DNA of 64,000 nt from Massilia sp. YIM B02763 (GCF_030412015.1 NZ_JASNRD010000003.1:310001-374000), one strand, 5' to 3'. Numbered from the stretch's first letter, positions 28,859-38,606 are shown. Notes: generated from the letters alone by a model not told the origin. Translations and numbers: made by a program.

Positions 28859-29731
28859 ATGAGTTGGTTGGAAAAACTGCTGCCCCCACGGATCCAGCGC
28901 TCCGATGCCGCCAAAAAACAGACCATGCCCGAGGGCCTGTGGGTCAAGTGCCCGTCGTGCGAGTCGGTCCTGTACCGCACGGACCTCGAGTCGAACCTGC
29001 ACGTCTGCCCGAAATGCAGCCACCATATGCGCATCCGCGCCCGCGACCGCCTCGATGCGTTGCTGGACGAAGGTGGCCGCTACGAGATCGGCCAGGATGC
29101 GCTGCCGGTCGATACGCTGAAGTTCAAAGACAGCAAGAAATATCCTGACCGCCTGAAGTCGGCCATGGATGCCACCGGCGAGACCGATGCGCTGATCGTG
29201 CAGGGCGGTTCGATCATGAGCCTGCCGGTCGTCGTCGCCTGCTTCGAGTTCGAGTTCATGGGCGGTTCCATGGGTTCCGTCGTCGGCGAGCGCTTCGCCC
29301 GCGGCGCCCAGGTCGCCCTGGAGCAGAAAGTGCCGTTCATCTGCATCACCGCCACCGGCGGCGCGCGCATGCAGGAAGGCCTGTTGTCGCTGATGCAGAT
29401 GGCCAAGACCACGGCGATGCTGACCAAGCTGTCGGAGAAAAAACTGCCGTTCATCAGCGTGCTGACCGACCCGACGATGGGCGGCGTGTCCGCCTCGTTC
29501 GCCTTCATGGGCGACGTCGTGATGGCCGAGCCGAAAGCCCTGATCGGCTTCGCCGGCCCGCGCGTGATCGAGAACACCGTGCGCGAAAAGCTGCCGGAAG
29601 GCTTCCAGCGCGCCGAGTTCCTGGTGCAGAAGGGCGCCATCGACATGATCGTCGACCGCCGCAAGATGCGCGAGGAAATCGCCCGCCTGCTGGCCCTGCT
29701 GCAAAGCCAGCCGGCCGACGTCATCGCCTGA
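28859..29731 (+). CDS. accD: Acetyl-CoA carboxylase carboxyltransferase subunit beta
   Basis: A 290-residue subunit that with AccA transfers carboxyl from biotin to acetyl-CoA, the committed step of fatty acid synthesis. A zinc ribbon is visible with Cys at about 31, 34, 50 and 53 (KCPSC through HVCPKC). The crotonase-fold motifs [10 protein letters not shown] and GGVSASFA follow. A good AAAGGAG site precedes the start. The order accD-folC-SPOR-cvpA-purF is widely conserved. Confidence 0.98.
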   Translation: MSWLEKLLPPRIQRSDAAKKQTMPEGLWVKCPSCESVLYRTDLESNLHVCPKCSHHMRIRARDRLDALLDEGGRYEIGQDALPVDTLKFKDSKKYPDRLKSAMDATGETDALIVQGGSIMSLPVVVACFEFEFMGGSMGSVVGERFARGAQVALEQKVPFICITATGGARMQEGLLSLMQMAKTTAMLTKLSEKKLPFISVLTDPTMGGVSASFAFMGDVVMAEPKALIGFAGPRVIENTVREKLPEGFQRAEFLVQKGAIDMIVDRRKMREEIARLLALLQSQPADVIA

Positions 29732-29746
29732 TCGTTCGACCCGACG

Positions 29747-29776
29747 CGGCCGGCGCCTTGCAAGAGGTGCCGGCCG
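29747..29776 (+). terminator. GC-rich hairpin between accD and folC
   Basis: An 11-bp stem (CGGCCGGCGCC with GGTGCCGGCCG, one G-T wobble) and an 8-base loop, 15 bases past accD. There is no T run, so it may be a weak attenuator or an RNA-stabilising end. Confidence 0.45.
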
Positions 29777-29830
29777 TTCGCGCTTGTTCAGCCGCACGTT
29801 CAGCCACACAGGCACCATCCGGATACCCCC

Positions 29831-31129
29831 ATGCAAACTCTCCCCACCACCTTGCCCGACTGGCTGGCGCTGCTCGAGTCGCGCCACGCCGAAACCCATA
29901 TCGACATGGGCCTGGACCGCGTGCGCGCCGTCAAGGAACGCATGCAACTGGCGTTTTCCTGTCCCGTCATCATGGTCGCCGGCACCAACGGCAAGGGTTC
30001 CACCTGCGCGATGCTGGAATCGATGCTGCTGCACGGCGGCTACCGCGTCGGCCTGTACATCAAGCCGCACTTCCTCGACTTCAACGAGCGCGCCCGCCTG
30101 AACGGCGAAATGGCGTCCGACGCGGCCCTGATCGCCGCGTTCAACGAGGTGGAAGCGCAGCGCGGCGACATCGACCTGACCTATTTCGAGTTCACGACGC
30201 TGGCCATCATGCGCCTGCTGTCGACGTCCGAGATCGACGTCGCGATCCTGGAAGTGGGCCTGGGCGGACGCCTCGACGCGGTGAACGTGATCGATGCCGA
30301 CGTCTCCATCGTCACCAGCATCGACATCGACCACAAGGACTACCTGGGCGACACGCGCGAGGAGATCGGCTTCGAGAAGGCCGGCATCTTCCGCCCGGGC
30401 AAGCCGGCGATCTGCAGCGACCCGCAGCCGCCGCAATCGCTGATCGACCATGCGGAACAGATCGGCGCCGACCTGTGGCTGATCGGCCGCGACTTCAACT
30501 ACCAGGGCGACAAGCAGCAATGGGCCTATGGCGGCCGCAACCAGCGCCGCAATTCGCTGGCCTATCCGGCGCTGCGCGGCGCCAACCAGCTGCTCAACGC
30601 CTCGGCCGCGCTGGCCGCGCTGGAAGCGCTGCGCCTGCAGCTGCCCGTCGGCGCCCAGGAAGTGCGCACGGGCCTCGCGCTCGTCGAGCTGCCGGGCCGC
30701 TTCCAGGTGCTGCCGGGCCGCCCGACCACCGTGCTGGACGTGGCCCACAATCCTCACGCGGCCGCCACGCTGGCCCAGAACCTGGGCAATATGGGCTTCC
30801 ACCGCTTCACCTACGCGGTCTTCGGCATCATGCAGGACAAGGACATCGAGGCCGTCGTGTCGCACATGGCGCCATATGTCGACCACTGGTGCGTGGCGGC
30901 GCTGCCGTCGCCCCGTTCGGCGGACGTCGAGGAACTGGCCGCGCTGCTGGCGGCGAAGAAGCCGGCCGGCGCCAAGCCGGACGAATTTTCGGTGACGACC
31001 TTCGCCGATCCCGCAACGGCGTTCGCAGATGCAACTAGCCGGGCCGGGCAGGATGATAGAATAGTGGTCTTTGGTTCGTTCTATACCGTGGCCGGCGTGA
31101 TGGCGGCCCGTAAAAATTCTCTTCATTGA
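29831..31129 (+). CDS. folC: Dihydrofolate/folylpolyglutamate synthase
   Basis: A 432-residue Mur-ligase-like enzyme that adds glutamate to dihydropteroate and to reduced folates. The ATP loop is VAGTNGKGSTCAML, the second motif is LEVGLGGRLDAVN, and the C-terminal domain has VLDVAHNPHAA. Length is normal. It is followed after 11 bases by the SPOR gene, consistent with one transcript. Confidence 0.97.
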   Translation: MQTLPTTLPDWLALLESRHAETHIDMGLDRVRAVKERMQLAFSCPVIMVAGTNGKGSTCAMLESMLLHGGYRVGLYIKPHFLDFNERARLNGEMASDAALIAAFNEVEAQRGDIDLTYFEFTTLAIMRLLSTSEIDVAILEVGLGGRLDAVNVIDADVSIVTSIDIDHKDYLGDTREEIGFEKAGIFRPGKPAICSDPQPPQSLIDHAEQIGADLWLIGRDFNYQGDKQQWAYGGRNQRRNSLAYPALRGANQLLNASAALAALEALRLQLPVGAQEVRTGLALVELPGRFQVLPGRPTTVLDVAHNPHAAATLAQNLGNMGFHRFTYAVFGIMQDKDIEAVVSHMAPYVDHWCVAALPSPRSADVEELAALLAAKKPAGAKPDEFSVTTFADPATAFADATSRAGQDDRIVVFGSFYTVAGVMAARKNSLH

Positions 31130-31140
31130 CCTGAGATCGC

Positions 31141-32175
31141 ATGGGCTTGTTCTCCCGTAAAAGCAAGCAGGACCGCCTTGCCGAAGACAGCGGCCGCTTC
31201 TACAGCAAGGACGACGATGCCGCTGCCGGCGCGCGTGCCCGCGCCAAGCGCGCCAGCAACGCGGGCGGCGGCGCGACCCGCCGTCCCGGCAACGACCCGC
31301 TGCTGCCGGAGAAGAAACGCGCCCGCCGCCGCCTCGTCGGCGCCATCGCGCTGGCGCTGGCCGCCGCGGTAGGCCTGCCGATGCTGCTCGATTCCGAGCC
31401 CAAGCCGCTGGCCGGCGACATCGCGATCCAGATCCCGGCCAAGGACAAGGCGGCGCCGCTGCCGGTGCCCAGCGCCGACAAGACCGTGGCCGCCGAGGAC
31501 AGCGTCGACCAGGACGAGGAAGTCGTCCCGGCCGAGGGCGCCAAGCCGGCCGGCAAGCCCGCCGCCGTCGCCGCCGCGCCCAAGGCCGAGCCGGCGCAGC
31601 CTGCGCTGCCGAAGGCCGAGGCCAAGCCCGAAACCAGGCTCGAACCCAAGCCGGAGCCGAAAGTGGACACCCGCGCGGCCGAGCGCGAACGCCTCGAACG
31701 GGAACGCGCGGAAAAGGAACGCATCGCCCACGAACGCGCCGAGCGCGAACGCGCGGACCGCGAGCGTGCCGAGCGCGCCGCCAAGGCCGAGCACGAACGT
31801 GCCGAGAAGCTGGCGAAGCAGAAGGCCGCCGAGGAAAAACCCGTCAAGCCCGCGGCCAAGCCCGAAGGCGACAGCGCCCGCGCCATGGCGATCCTGGAAG
31901 GCAAGCCTGCCGACAAGCCTGCCGACAAGGACAGGGCCGACGCCGCCGGCCAGAAGGTCGTCGTGCAGGTGATCGCCACCGCCAGCGCCGACAAGGCCGC
32001 CGAGGTGCAGGGCAAGCTGCGCGAGGCCGGCATCAGCTCGTACACCCAGAAGACGACGACGTCGTCGGGTGAGCTGATCCGCGTGCGCGTCGGCCCGTTC
32101 AGCCGCGACGAGGCGGAAAAAGTCCGCGCCAAGCTGGGCCGCATCGGCATGTCCGGCGCAATCACCCCGGTCTGA
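31141..32175 (+). CDS. SPOR-domain membrane protein (DedD-like)
   Basis: A 344-residue bitopic protein. The N-terminal cytoplasmic part is basic, one membrane helix lies near 63-81 (LVGAIALALAAAVGL), then a long Pro/Ala/Lys region and a highly charged Arg/Glu helix (about 180-240) lead to a C-terminal SPOR domain (about 270-344, VQVIATASADKAAEVQ) that binds denuded peptidoglycan at the septum. DedD in the same conserved position helps cell division. It precedes cvpA. Confidence 0.92.
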   Translation: MGLFSRKSKQDRLAEDSGRFYSKDDDAAAGARARAKRASNAGGGATRRPGNDPLLPEKKRARRRLVGAIALALAAAVGLPMLLDSEPKPLAGDIAIQIPAKDKAAPLPVPSADKTVAAEDSVDQDEEVVPAEGAKPAGKPAAVAAAPKAEPAQPALPKAEAKPETRLEPKPEPKVDTRAAERERLERERAEKERIAHERAERERADRERAERAAKAEHERAEKLAKQKAAEEKPVKPAAKPEGDSARAMAILEGKPADKPADKDRADAAGQKVVVQVIATASADKAAEVQGKLREAGISSYTQKTTTSSGELIRVRVGPFSRDEAEKVRAKLGRIGMSGAITPV

Positions 32176-32211
32176 TGCCGGATAACGCAGCGAAGCCGAA
32201 CGCAGAGCGCC

Positions 32212-32700
32212 GTGACGATCTTCGACTACATCGTCCTGTTCATCCTCGTCTCGTCGGTCGTCATCAGCACGATGCGCGGCCTGGTCAAGGAAATCCTGTC
32301 GCTGGTGGGCTGGATCGCGGCCTTCGTCGTCGCCAACGCATTCGGCGCGAAGCTGGCGCCCATGCTACCATCCGTGGTTCCGGGCGAGGCCTTGCGCCTG
32401 ATCGTTGCCTTCATTGCACTGTTTCTCGGCGTGCGCGTATTGATGGGCCTGCTCTCGCTGGCCATCGGCGCGCTGATCGAGGCTTCCGGCCTGTCGCTGG
32501 CGGACCGCGGCCTGGGTGGCTTGTTCGGACTGGGCAGGGGCATTGTAATCGTGTTGGCCGGCGTCATATTGTGTGGGATGACATCGATTCCCCAGCAGGA
32601 TTTCTGGAAAAACGCGCTGCTCTCTCCCATGGCGGAAACGGGGGCGCGCACGGTCAAGCCTTTCTTGCCTGCTGCCTTCGCGCAGCACGTGCAGTATTAG
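32212..32700 (+). CDS. cvpA: CvpA-family membrane protein
   Basis: A 162-residue inner-membrane protein with about four hydrophobic segments, beginning MTIFDYIVLFILVSS; the conserved RGLVKEILSLVGWIAAF segment is typical of CvpA. CvpA is needed for colicin V production in E. coli and affects envelope stress. A GTG start at 32212 is used because it opens the family N-terminus. purF follows 53 bases on, the same pairing as in E. coli. Confidence 0.93.
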   Translation: MTIFDYIVLFILVSSVVISTMRGLVKEILSLVGWIAAFVVANAFGAKLAPMLPSVVPGEALRLIVAFIALFLGVRVLMGLLSLAIGALIEASGLSLADRGLGGLFGLGRGIVIVLAGVILCGMTSIPQQDFWKNALLSPMAETGARTVKPFLPAAFAQHVQY

Positions 32701-32753
32701 CTGTTCCAGCTGTATCGCTTTAGCAATTCCTTTGTCTAGTTTAGGAGCACACC

Positions 32754-34277
32754 ATGTGTGGCATCGTCGGCGTCGTCTCGCAAGCCCCCGTCAACCAGCT
32801 GTTATATGATGCTTTGTTGCTGTTGCAGCATCGCGGTCAGGATGCGGCGGGCATTGCAACCAATCACAGCAGCATGTTCTCGATGTACAAGGCCAACGGC
32901 CTGGTGCGCGACGTGTTCCGCACCCGTAACATGCGTTCGCTGATGGGCAATTCCGGCATCGGCCATTGCCGCTATCCGACCGCCGGCTCCTCGAGCGAAG
33001 AGGAAGCGCAGCCGTTCTACGTGAATGCCCCGTTCGGCATCACGCTGGCCCACAACGGCAACCTGACCAACCAGGAACAGCTGAAGGACGAGCTGTTCCG
33101 CATCGACCGCCGTCACGTCAACACGGGTTCCGACTCGGAAGTGCTGCTGAACGTGCTGGCCCACGAGATCCAGACGGCCGCCGACGGCTATTCGCTGGAT
33201 GGCGAAGCCGTGTTCAAGGCCGTCGCCAACGTGCACCGCCGCGTGCGCGGCGCCTACGCCGTCATCGCCCAGATCGCCGGCCATGGCCTGCTGGCCTTCC
33301 GCGATCCGTTCGGCATCCGTCCGCTGTGCCTGGGCATCAACGAGACCCCGAACGGCCCCGAGTACCTGGTCGCCAGCGAATCCGTCGCGCTGGAAGGCCT
33401 GGGCTTCCGCTTCGTGCGCGACATCGCGCCGGGCGAGGCCATCTGGGTCGATAGCGAGAGCCGCCTGCACTCGCGCCAGTGCGCCGAGAATCCGTCGCTG
33501 AACCCGTGCGCGTTCGAATACGTGTACCTGGCCCGTCCGGACTCCGTCATCGACGGCGCCTCCGTCTACGCCACCCGCCTCAAGATGGGCGAATACCTGG
33601 CCGACAAGATCCGCAAGGAGATCCCGGTCGATGAGATCGACGTCGTCATGCCGATCCCGGACTCCTCGCGCCCGGCCGCCATCCAGCTGGCGCTGAAGCT
33701 CGGCGTCGAATACCGCGAAGGCTTCATCAAGAACCGCTACGTCGGCCGCACCTTCATCATGCCGGGCCAGGCGATGCGCAAGAAGTCGGTGCGCCAGAAG
33801 CTGAACGCGATCCCGTCCGAGTTCAAGGGCAAGAACGTGCTGCTGGTCGACGACTCGATCGTGCGCGGCACCACCAGCCGCGAGATCGTGCAGATGGCGC
33901 GCGAATCGGGCGCCAACAAGGTGTTCTTCGCTTCGGCCGCGCCGCCGGTGCTGTACCCGAACGTGTACGGCATCGACATGCCGACCCGCGACGAGCTGAT
34001 CGCCCACGGCCGCACCGTCGAGGAAGTCTGCCGCGAGATCACCGCGGACCGCCTGGTGTACCAGGACCTGGACGCGCTGAAGAAGTCGATCATGGACGTC
34101 AACCCGGCGCTGACGAGCGTCGAAGCCTCGTGCTTCGACGGCGTCTACATCACGGGCGACATCACCCCGGCCTACCTGGACAAGCTGGAGAACCACCGCC
34201 ACCAGTCCTCCGGTAAATCGTCGGACGATATCGTGCGCACGCAGCTGAACCTGAATCCAGCCGTCGCCGCCGAATAA
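32754..34277 (+). CDS. purF: Amidophosphoribosyltransferase
   Basis: A 507-residue enzyme for the first step of purine synthesis, making phosphoribosylamine from PRPP and glutamine. The N-terminal nucleophile Cys is residue 2 (MCGIVGVVSQ). The glutaminase domain has the LAHNGNLTN motif, and the PRPP loop is VLLVDDSIVRGTTS in the C-terminal domain. AGGAG lies upstream. A terminator follows. Confidence 0.98.
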   Translation: MCGIVGVVSQAPVNQLLYDALLLLQHRGQDAAGIATNHSSMFSMYKANGLVRDVFRTRNMRSLMGNSGIGHCRYPTAGSSSEEEAQPFYVNAPFGITLAHNGNLTNQEQLKDELFRIDRRHVNTGSDSEVLLNVLAHEIQTAADGYSLDGEAVFKAVANVHRRVRGAYAVIAQIAGHGLLAFRDPFGIRPLCLGINETPNGPEYLVASESVALEGLGFRFVRDIAPGEAIWVDSESRLHSRQCAENPSLNPCAFEYVYLARPDSVIDGASVYATRLKMGEYLADKIRKEIPVDEIDVVMPIPDSSRPAAIQLALKLGVEYREGFIKNRYVGRTFIMPGQAMRKKSVRQKLNAIPSEFKGKNVLLVDDSIVRGTTSREIVQMARESGANKVFFASAAPPVLYPNVYGIDMPTRDELIAHGRTVEEVCREITADRLVYQDLDALKKSIMDVNPALTSVEASCFDGVYITGDITPAYLDKLENHRHQSSGKSSDDIVRTQLNLNPAVAAE

Positions 34278-34283
34278 GTTCCT

Positions 34284-34304
34284 GGGCGCCGCTGGCGCCC
34301 TTTT
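34284..34304 (+). terminator. Rho-independent terminator of purF
   Basis: GGGCGCC, loop GCT, GGCGCCC and four T, seven bases past the purF stop codon. The next gene starts 21 bases later, so read-through is possible. Confidence 0.82.
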
Positions 34305-34324
34305 CATTTTGTAGCATCCAGAAC

Positions 34325-35563
34325 ATGAGCACCAAACAAACCGGTTTCACGACCACCATCCTGCACAACGACCGCCGCAAGTCGATCGAGCAGAATTCGC
34401 TGCACAAGCCCATCCACACCTCGGTCGCCTTCGGCTACACGGACGCGCGCCAGCTGGCGTCCGTCTTCCAGGGCAAGGAGCCGGGCTTCCGCTACGGCCG
34501 CCAGGGCAACCCGACCGTGGCGGCGCTGGAAGACAAGATCAGCAAGATGGAAGGCGGCGTCGCCACGCTGTGCTTCGCCACCGGCATGGCGGCGATCGGC
34601 GCGCTGGCGCAGGCGCTGCTGCGCGACGGCGACCACGTCGTGTCCTCGTCCTTCCTGTTCGGTAACACCAACAGCCTGTGGAACACGGTGGCGGGGCAGG
34701 GCACCGACGTGTCCTTCGTCGACGCGACCGACGTCGCCAACGTCGAAGCGGCCCTGAAGCCGAATACCCGCTTCGTGTTCGTCGAGACCATCGCCAACCC
34801 GCGCACGCAGATCGCCGACCTGGCCCGCATCGGCGAGCTGTGCCGCGCGCGCGGCATCCTGTACGTGGTCGACAACACGATGACGACGCCCTGGCTGTTC
34901 CGCCCGAAGGCGGTGGGCGCGGGCCTCGTCGTCAATTCGCTGACCAAGTCGATCGGCGGCCATGGCATGGCGCTGGGCGGCGCACTGACCGATACGGGCC
35001 TGTTCGACTGGAGCACGTATCCGAACATCGCCGACAACTTCCGCAAGCAGCCGGCGGCAGCCCAGGGCATGGCCCAGCTGCGCGCGAAATCGCTGCGCGA
35101 CTTCGGCGCGTCGCTGGCGCCGGAAGCGGCCCACCACATCGCCGTCGGCGCCGAGACGCTGGCCCTGCGCATGGAACGCACCTGCGCCAATGCGCTGGCG
35201 CTGGCGCGGATGCTGGAAGCGGATCCGCGCGTGGCGGCCGTGCACTACCCGGGCCTGCCGTCGCACCCGCAGCATGCCTTGTCGAGCACGCTGTTCCGCG
35301 CGCACGGCTCGCTGTTCTCGTTCGAGCTGAAGGACGGCATCGACTGCTTCGACTACCTGAACCGTTTGAAGATCGCGATCCCGGCCAGCAACCTGGGCGA
35401 CACCCGCACCCTGGTCATCCCCGTCGCGCACACGATCTTCTTCGAGATGGGCGCCGAGCGCCGCGCCAGCATGGGCATTGCCGAATCGCTGATCCGCGTA
35501 TCGGTGGGCATCGAGGACACGGCCGACCTGCTGGCCGATTTCGGCGAAGCGCTGGACGCCTGA
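34325..35563 (+). CDS. Cys/Met-metabolism PLP enzyme (cystathionine gamma-synthase family)
   Basis: A 412-residue fold-type I PLP enzyme. The PLP lysine is near residue 208 in NSLTKSIGGHG, and the phosphate contacts YGRQGNPT and ATGMAAIGAL are present. In many proteobacteria the gene after purF is metZ (O-succinylhomoserine sulfhydrylase); this protein aligns with that superfamily but differs in detail (YGRQGNPT instead of YSRxxNPT), so the exact substrate is uncertain. It probably acts in homocysteine formation. The ribosome site is poor. Confidence 0.85.
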   Translation: MSTKQTGFTTTILHNDRRKSIEQNSLHKPIHTSVAFGYTDARQLASVFQGKEPGFRYGRQGNPTVAALEDKISKMEGGVATLCFATGMAAIGALAQALLRDGDHVVSSSFLFGNTNSLWNTVAGQGTDVSFVDATDVANVEAALKPNTRFVFVETIANPRTQIADLARIGELCRARGILYVVDNTMTTPWLFRPKAVGAGLVVNSLTKSIGGHGMALGGALTDTGLFDWSTYPNIADNFRKQPAAAQGMAQLRAKSLRDFGASLAPEAAHHIAVGAETLALRMERTCANALALARMLEADPRVAAVHYPGLPSHPQHALSSTLFRAHGSLFSFELKDGIDCFDYLNRLKIAIPASNLGDTRTLVIPVAHTIFFEMGAERRASMGIAESLIRVSVGIEDTADLLADFGEALDA

Positions 35564-35686
35564 GCGCCTGCGCGCCGGCCGCGTGGTAAAGCGGCGTAAA
35601 GATGCCGGGCAGGGCAGCCCCGGCGGTTGAGGAAGGGCGGTGCCGAGGTTATGATCTCGGCACTGCCATTTCTCCCAGAAAACGAG

Positions 35687-36406
35687 ATGAAGACCTTCCT
35701 GTTCTGTGCCGCACTCCTGTGCAGCAGCGCCGCCCTCGCCGACGAACTGGCCGACGCCGACGCCTTGTTCGCCAAGAAAGCCTACCCCGAGGCGCTGCAG
35801 AAATACACGAAGCTGGCCAATGCCGGCAACGTGACGGCCCAGCAGCATCTGGGCGAGATGTATTTCTATGGCGAGGCGGGGGCCGTCGACATGGAGAAGG
35901 CCACCGAATGGTTCGCCAAGGCGGCGTCGCGCGGCAATGCCGTGGCCGCCGCGTCGCTGGAGCTGATCAAGCAGCGCAAGGCGCGCCGCGCGGACATCGA
36001 CTACTGGGTCGCGAAATACGACGGTTCGGACCTGCGCACGGGCGACTACCGCTGCCCGGCGCCGCGCTTCCCGGCCATGTCCAAGGTGAACGAGGAGATC
36101 GACCGCTACAGCGCGAGGATGAAAACCTGGCAGGATTGCCACAACCGTTTCGTCACCTACCTGAACGGCGAGCTGCCCCTGACCAAGCGCATTCCCGACG
36201 ATATTTCCAAGCTCTTGACCAAGGACGAGATGGAGCGCGCCACGGCGCACCTGAAGGAAGTGGGCGAGCGCGTGTCGGAAGACACGCAGGTCAGCGGCAA
36301 GATGGTCGTGGCCGATTTCACGGCGTGGCGCAATGCCACCGAGGCCTATGTGGCCGAGCACAACGAGATGGTCAAGAACGCACCGCCGCCGGAGGCGAAG
36401 AACTGA
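35687..36406 (+). CDS. Exported Sel1/TPR-repeat protein
   Basis: A 239-residue protein with a signal peptide (MKTFLFCAALLCSSAALA). The N-terminal third has two Sel1-like helical repeats (LFAKKAYPEALQKYTKLA, then a YFYGEAGAV unit). The C-terminal part has two Cys about 30 residues apart (YRCPAPRF and WQDCHNRF) that could form a periplasmic disulfide. The function is unknown. The start at 35687 is chosen for the signal peptide. A family-2 repeat lies just downstream, then convergent lexA. Confidence 0.75.
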   Translation: MKTFLFCAALLCSSAALADELADADALFAKKAYPEALQKYTKLANAGNVTAQQHLGEMYFYGEAGAVDMEKATEWFAKAASRGNAVAAASLELIKQRKARRADIDYWVAKYDGSDLRTGDYRCPAPRFPAMSKVNEEIDRYSARMKTWQDCHNRFVTYLNGELPLTKRIPDDISKLLTKDEMERATAHLKEVGERVSEDTQVSGKMVVADFTAWRNATEAYVAEHNEMVKNAPPPEAKN

Positions 36407-36448
36407 TCGGCGCGGCGACCAGTCGCACGACATCGTTGGCCGAAAAAC

Positions 36449-36533
36449 CGTCGCCCCGGCGCAGGCCGGGGCCCAATTTCTTTGCGCTGTCGAAACGCGT
36501 AAACATTGGGCCCCGGCCTGCGCCGGGGCGACG
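36449..36533. repeat. Dispersed inverted repeat, family 2, copy 2
   Basis: Outer arms CGTCGCCCCGGCG and CGCCGGGGCGACG pair over 13 bases; inside, GCCCAAT and ATTGGGC pair. It lies between two convergent genes and could serve both as a 3' end structure. Confidence 0.88.
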
Positions 36534-36565
36534 TATTCACGCCGCCAGAAACTGGCGGCAGTCGA

Positions 36566-37219
36566 TCAGTGCCAGGACCGCATCAGGCCGACGGCCAGGC
36601 CTTCCAGCGCGAACTCATCGTTCTGCGGATCGACGGTGATGACGGAGAAGTCCGGGTTTTCCGGCAGCAGTTCGATGGTGCTGCCCGTCTTGCGGTAGCG
36701 CTTGACGGTGACTTCCTCGCCGATGCGGGCCACCACGATCTGGCCGTTCTTGGCGCTGTCGATCTTCTTGACGGCCAGGTAGTCGCCGTCGCAGATGCCG
36801 GCGTCGCGCATCGACCAGCCCTTGACCTTCAGCAGGAAGTCGGGCTTGGCGGAGAACATGGCCGGGTCGACGGAGTAGGTCGCCTCGACGTGCTCCTGGG
36901 CCAGGATCGGCGAACCGGCGGCCACCCGGCCGACCAGCGGCAGCGACATCAGCGACGGCGGGATGAACGGCACGTCGATCTTGGCCGGTGCCGCGGCCGG
37001 CGCGGCCGCGCCGACCAGGCGGATGCCGCGCGAGGTGCCCGGCGAGATTTCGATGGCGCCCTTGCGCGCCAGGGCTTGCAAGTGTTCTTCGGCCGCGTTG
37101 GCCGAACGGAAGCCAAGCTCCTGGGCGATTTCGGCGCGGGTCGGCGGGAAACCGGTATTGTCGATCGCTTCCTTGATCAGGTTGAGGATCTGTTCTTGCC
37201 GTGCGGTGAGCTTAAGCAT
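36566..37219 (-). CDS. lexA: SOS repressor LexA
   Basis: A 217-residue repressor-protease. The N-terminal winged helix starts [15 protein letters not shown]. The Ala-Gly cleavage bond is at about 101-102 (RVAAGSP), with the catalytic Ser near 136 ([10 protein letters not shown]) and Lys near 173 (VTVKRY). RecA on single-stranded DNA triggers self-cleavage and SOS induction. An SOS box (37334-37349) lies upstream, so it should repress itself. The longer in-frame upstream extension is rejected because the family starts here. Confidence 0.97.
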   Translation of the reverse strand: MLKLTARQEQILNLIKEAIDNTGFPPTRAEIAQELGFRSANAAEEHLQALARKGAIEISPGTSRGIRLVGAAAPAAAPAKIDVPFIPPSLMSLPLVGRVAAGSPILAQEHVEATYSVDPAMFSAKPDFLLKVKGWSMRDAGICDGDYLAVKKIDSAKNGQIVVARIGEEVTVKRYRKTGSTIELLPENPDFSVITVDPQNDEFALEGLAVGLMRSWH

Positions 37220-37333
37220 GGTTTTGTCTGGTTGGTACGAAAAACGCAATGTGAGGCGCGGGCGCAAATGCGCATGAAGGTGTGACCCGAAGGTGTACCC
37301 CGAAGCGCCACCCATTGCCGGTATGAGAGCAGA

Positions 37334-37349
37334 CTGTATTTTTGTACAG
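37334..37349. promoter_or_regulatory. SOS box (LexA operator)
   Basis: CTGTATTTTTGTACAG fits the CTGT-N8-ACAG consensus of gammaproteobacterial and betaproteobacterial LexA. It lies 115 bases before lexA. On the - strand a TTGCGC / AAAAAT pair with a 17-base spacer overlaps it, which would place the box over the -10. Confidence 0.9.
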
Positions 37350-37441
37350 TATTGCGTCGGGCGCAAGAGGGAAACGCGCTTTTTTTGCGCCGGCGCCGCG
37401 GGAGCGTGCACGTGGGCAGGGCGGCGCCGGCGACAAAGCGA

Positions 37442-37471
37442 TTGAGGTCTTGACGTTCTTGCTGTTATAAT
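37442..37471 (+). promoter_or_regulatory. Candidate promoter of the rpsF operon
   Basis: TTGAGG and a perfect TATAAT with an 18-base spacer, giving a leader of about 70 bases before rpsF. The nearer TTGACG at 37450 is only 10 bases from TATAAT and was not used. Confidence 0.6.
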
Positions 37472-37546
37472 GTTGGGCTTTCCCCTTCCCACACTCGTCT
37501 TGACGCCGAGGTGGGCATTTGTTTAAACGTCCTTAAGGAGTGTTTC

Positions 37547-37930
37547 ATGCGTCATTATGAAATCGTGTTTATCGTCCACCCGGACCAGAGCGAACAGGTC
37601 CCGGCGATGATCGAACGCTACAAGACCACGGTCACCTCGCGCGGCGGCAACATCCACCGCGTCGAAGATTGGGGCCGTCGTCAAATGGCTTACCAGATCC
37701 AGAAGCTGCCGAAGGCACACTACATCTGCATGAACATCGAGTGCGACAACGAGACCCTGGTCGAGCTGGAAACCGCATTCAAGTTCAATGATGCCGTGCT
37801 GCGTCACCTGACCGTGAAGATGAAGAAGGCCGAAACCGCACCGTCGCCGATGATGAAGTCGGTCCAGCGCGAAGACGCAGCCAAGAGCCACCGCGCCGAG
37901 CAGGCCGCCGCTCCGGCCGCCGCCGCCTAA
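37547..37930 (+). CDS. rpsF: 30S ribosomal protein S6
   Basis: A 127-residue S6, which binds S18 in the small subunit. It begins [18 protein letters not shown] and contains [18 protein letters not shown], both typical. The tail is Ala-rich. AAGGAG is well placed before the start; the upstream in-frame ATG is not used. It is first in rpsF-priB-rpsR-rplI. Confidence 0.98.
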   Translation: MRHYEIVFIVHPDQSEQVPAMIERYKTTVTSRGGNIHRVEDWGRRQMAYQIQKLPKAHYICMNIECDNETLVELETAFKFNDAVLRHLTVKMKKAETAPSPMMKSVQREDAAKSHRAEQAAAPAAAA

Positions 37931-37954
37931 GACGCGCGGGAGCACCACCCTGCA

Positions 37955-38245
37955 GTGAACGAGCTGTCGCTGGTCGCAAGCATCCTGGAACGCGACATCC
38001 TGCGCTATACCCCGGCAGGCATTCCCATCGTCGGCGGACTGTTGCAACACGGTTCGACCCAGACCGAAGCGCGGATTGCCCGGCAAGTCGAGTTCGAGAT
38101 TCCCGCGCTGGCCGCGGGCGAGATTTCCGGACGATTCGCCAATGCCGAACTGGGCGCGATGTACCGCTTCACCGGGTTCCTGGCCAGGAAAAGCCGTCAC
38201 AGCAAGACGCTGGTGTTTCACATCATTGATTTCAGTGCCGCCTAA
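37955..38245 (+). CDS. priB: Primosomal replication protein N
   Basis: A 96-residue OB-fold protein that binds single-stranded DNA and helps PriA reload DnaB at stalled forks. It begins with GTG and reads MNELSLVASILERDILRYTPAGIPI, as in betaproteobacterial PriB. Its place between rpsF and rpsR is the classic arrangement. dnaB itself follows downstream at 39305. Confidence 0.95.
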   Translation: MNELSLVASILERDILRYTPAGIPIVGGLLQHGSTQTEARIARQVEFEIPALAAGEISGRFANAELGAMYRFTGFLARKSRHSKTLVFHIIDFSAA

Positions 38246-38279
38246 TTCATCGGCACGTTTTTAGATACAGGAGCCAAAA

Positions 38280-38570
38280 ATGGCATTCGGTAAAAAGTTC
38301 GACAAAAACAAAGCTAAAGAAAAACTGAAGCGCAAACAGCAGAACCCGCTGTTCAAGCGCAAGAAATTCTGCCGCTTCACCGCCGCTGGCGTGGAACAGG
38401 TTGACTACAAGGACGTCGACACCCTGAAGGACTTCGTCCAGGAAAACGGCAAGATCATGCCGGCTCGCCTGACCGGCACCAAGGCGCACTACCAGCGTCA
38501 AGTGGACACCGCCATCAAGCGTGCCCGTTACCTGGCCCTGCTGCCGTACACCGACCTGCACAACGCTTAA
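38280..38570 (+). CDS. rpsR: 30S ribosomal protein S18
   Basis: A 96-residue S18, the partner of S6. It contains [16 protein letters not shown] sequence ([10 protein letters not shown]), the [11 protein letters not shown] segment, and [20 protein letters not shown] RNA-binding residues ([20 protein letters not shown]). The N-terminus is Lys-rich. AGGAG lies upstream. Confidence 0.98.
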   Translation: MAFGKKFDKNKAKEKLKRKQQNPLFKRKKFCRFTAAGVEQVDYKDVDTLKDFVQENGKIMPARLTGTKAHYQRQVDTAIKRARYLALLPYTDLHNA

Positions 38571-38606
38571 TCGCGGTCCGTGTAGCTAGAGAACCTGGAG
38601 AATAAT

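Noticed and set aside
37450..37471. TTGACG followed by TATAAT before rpsF
   Set aside because: The spacer is only 10 bases, too short for a sigma-70 promoter; TTGAGG with an 18-base spacer was used instead.
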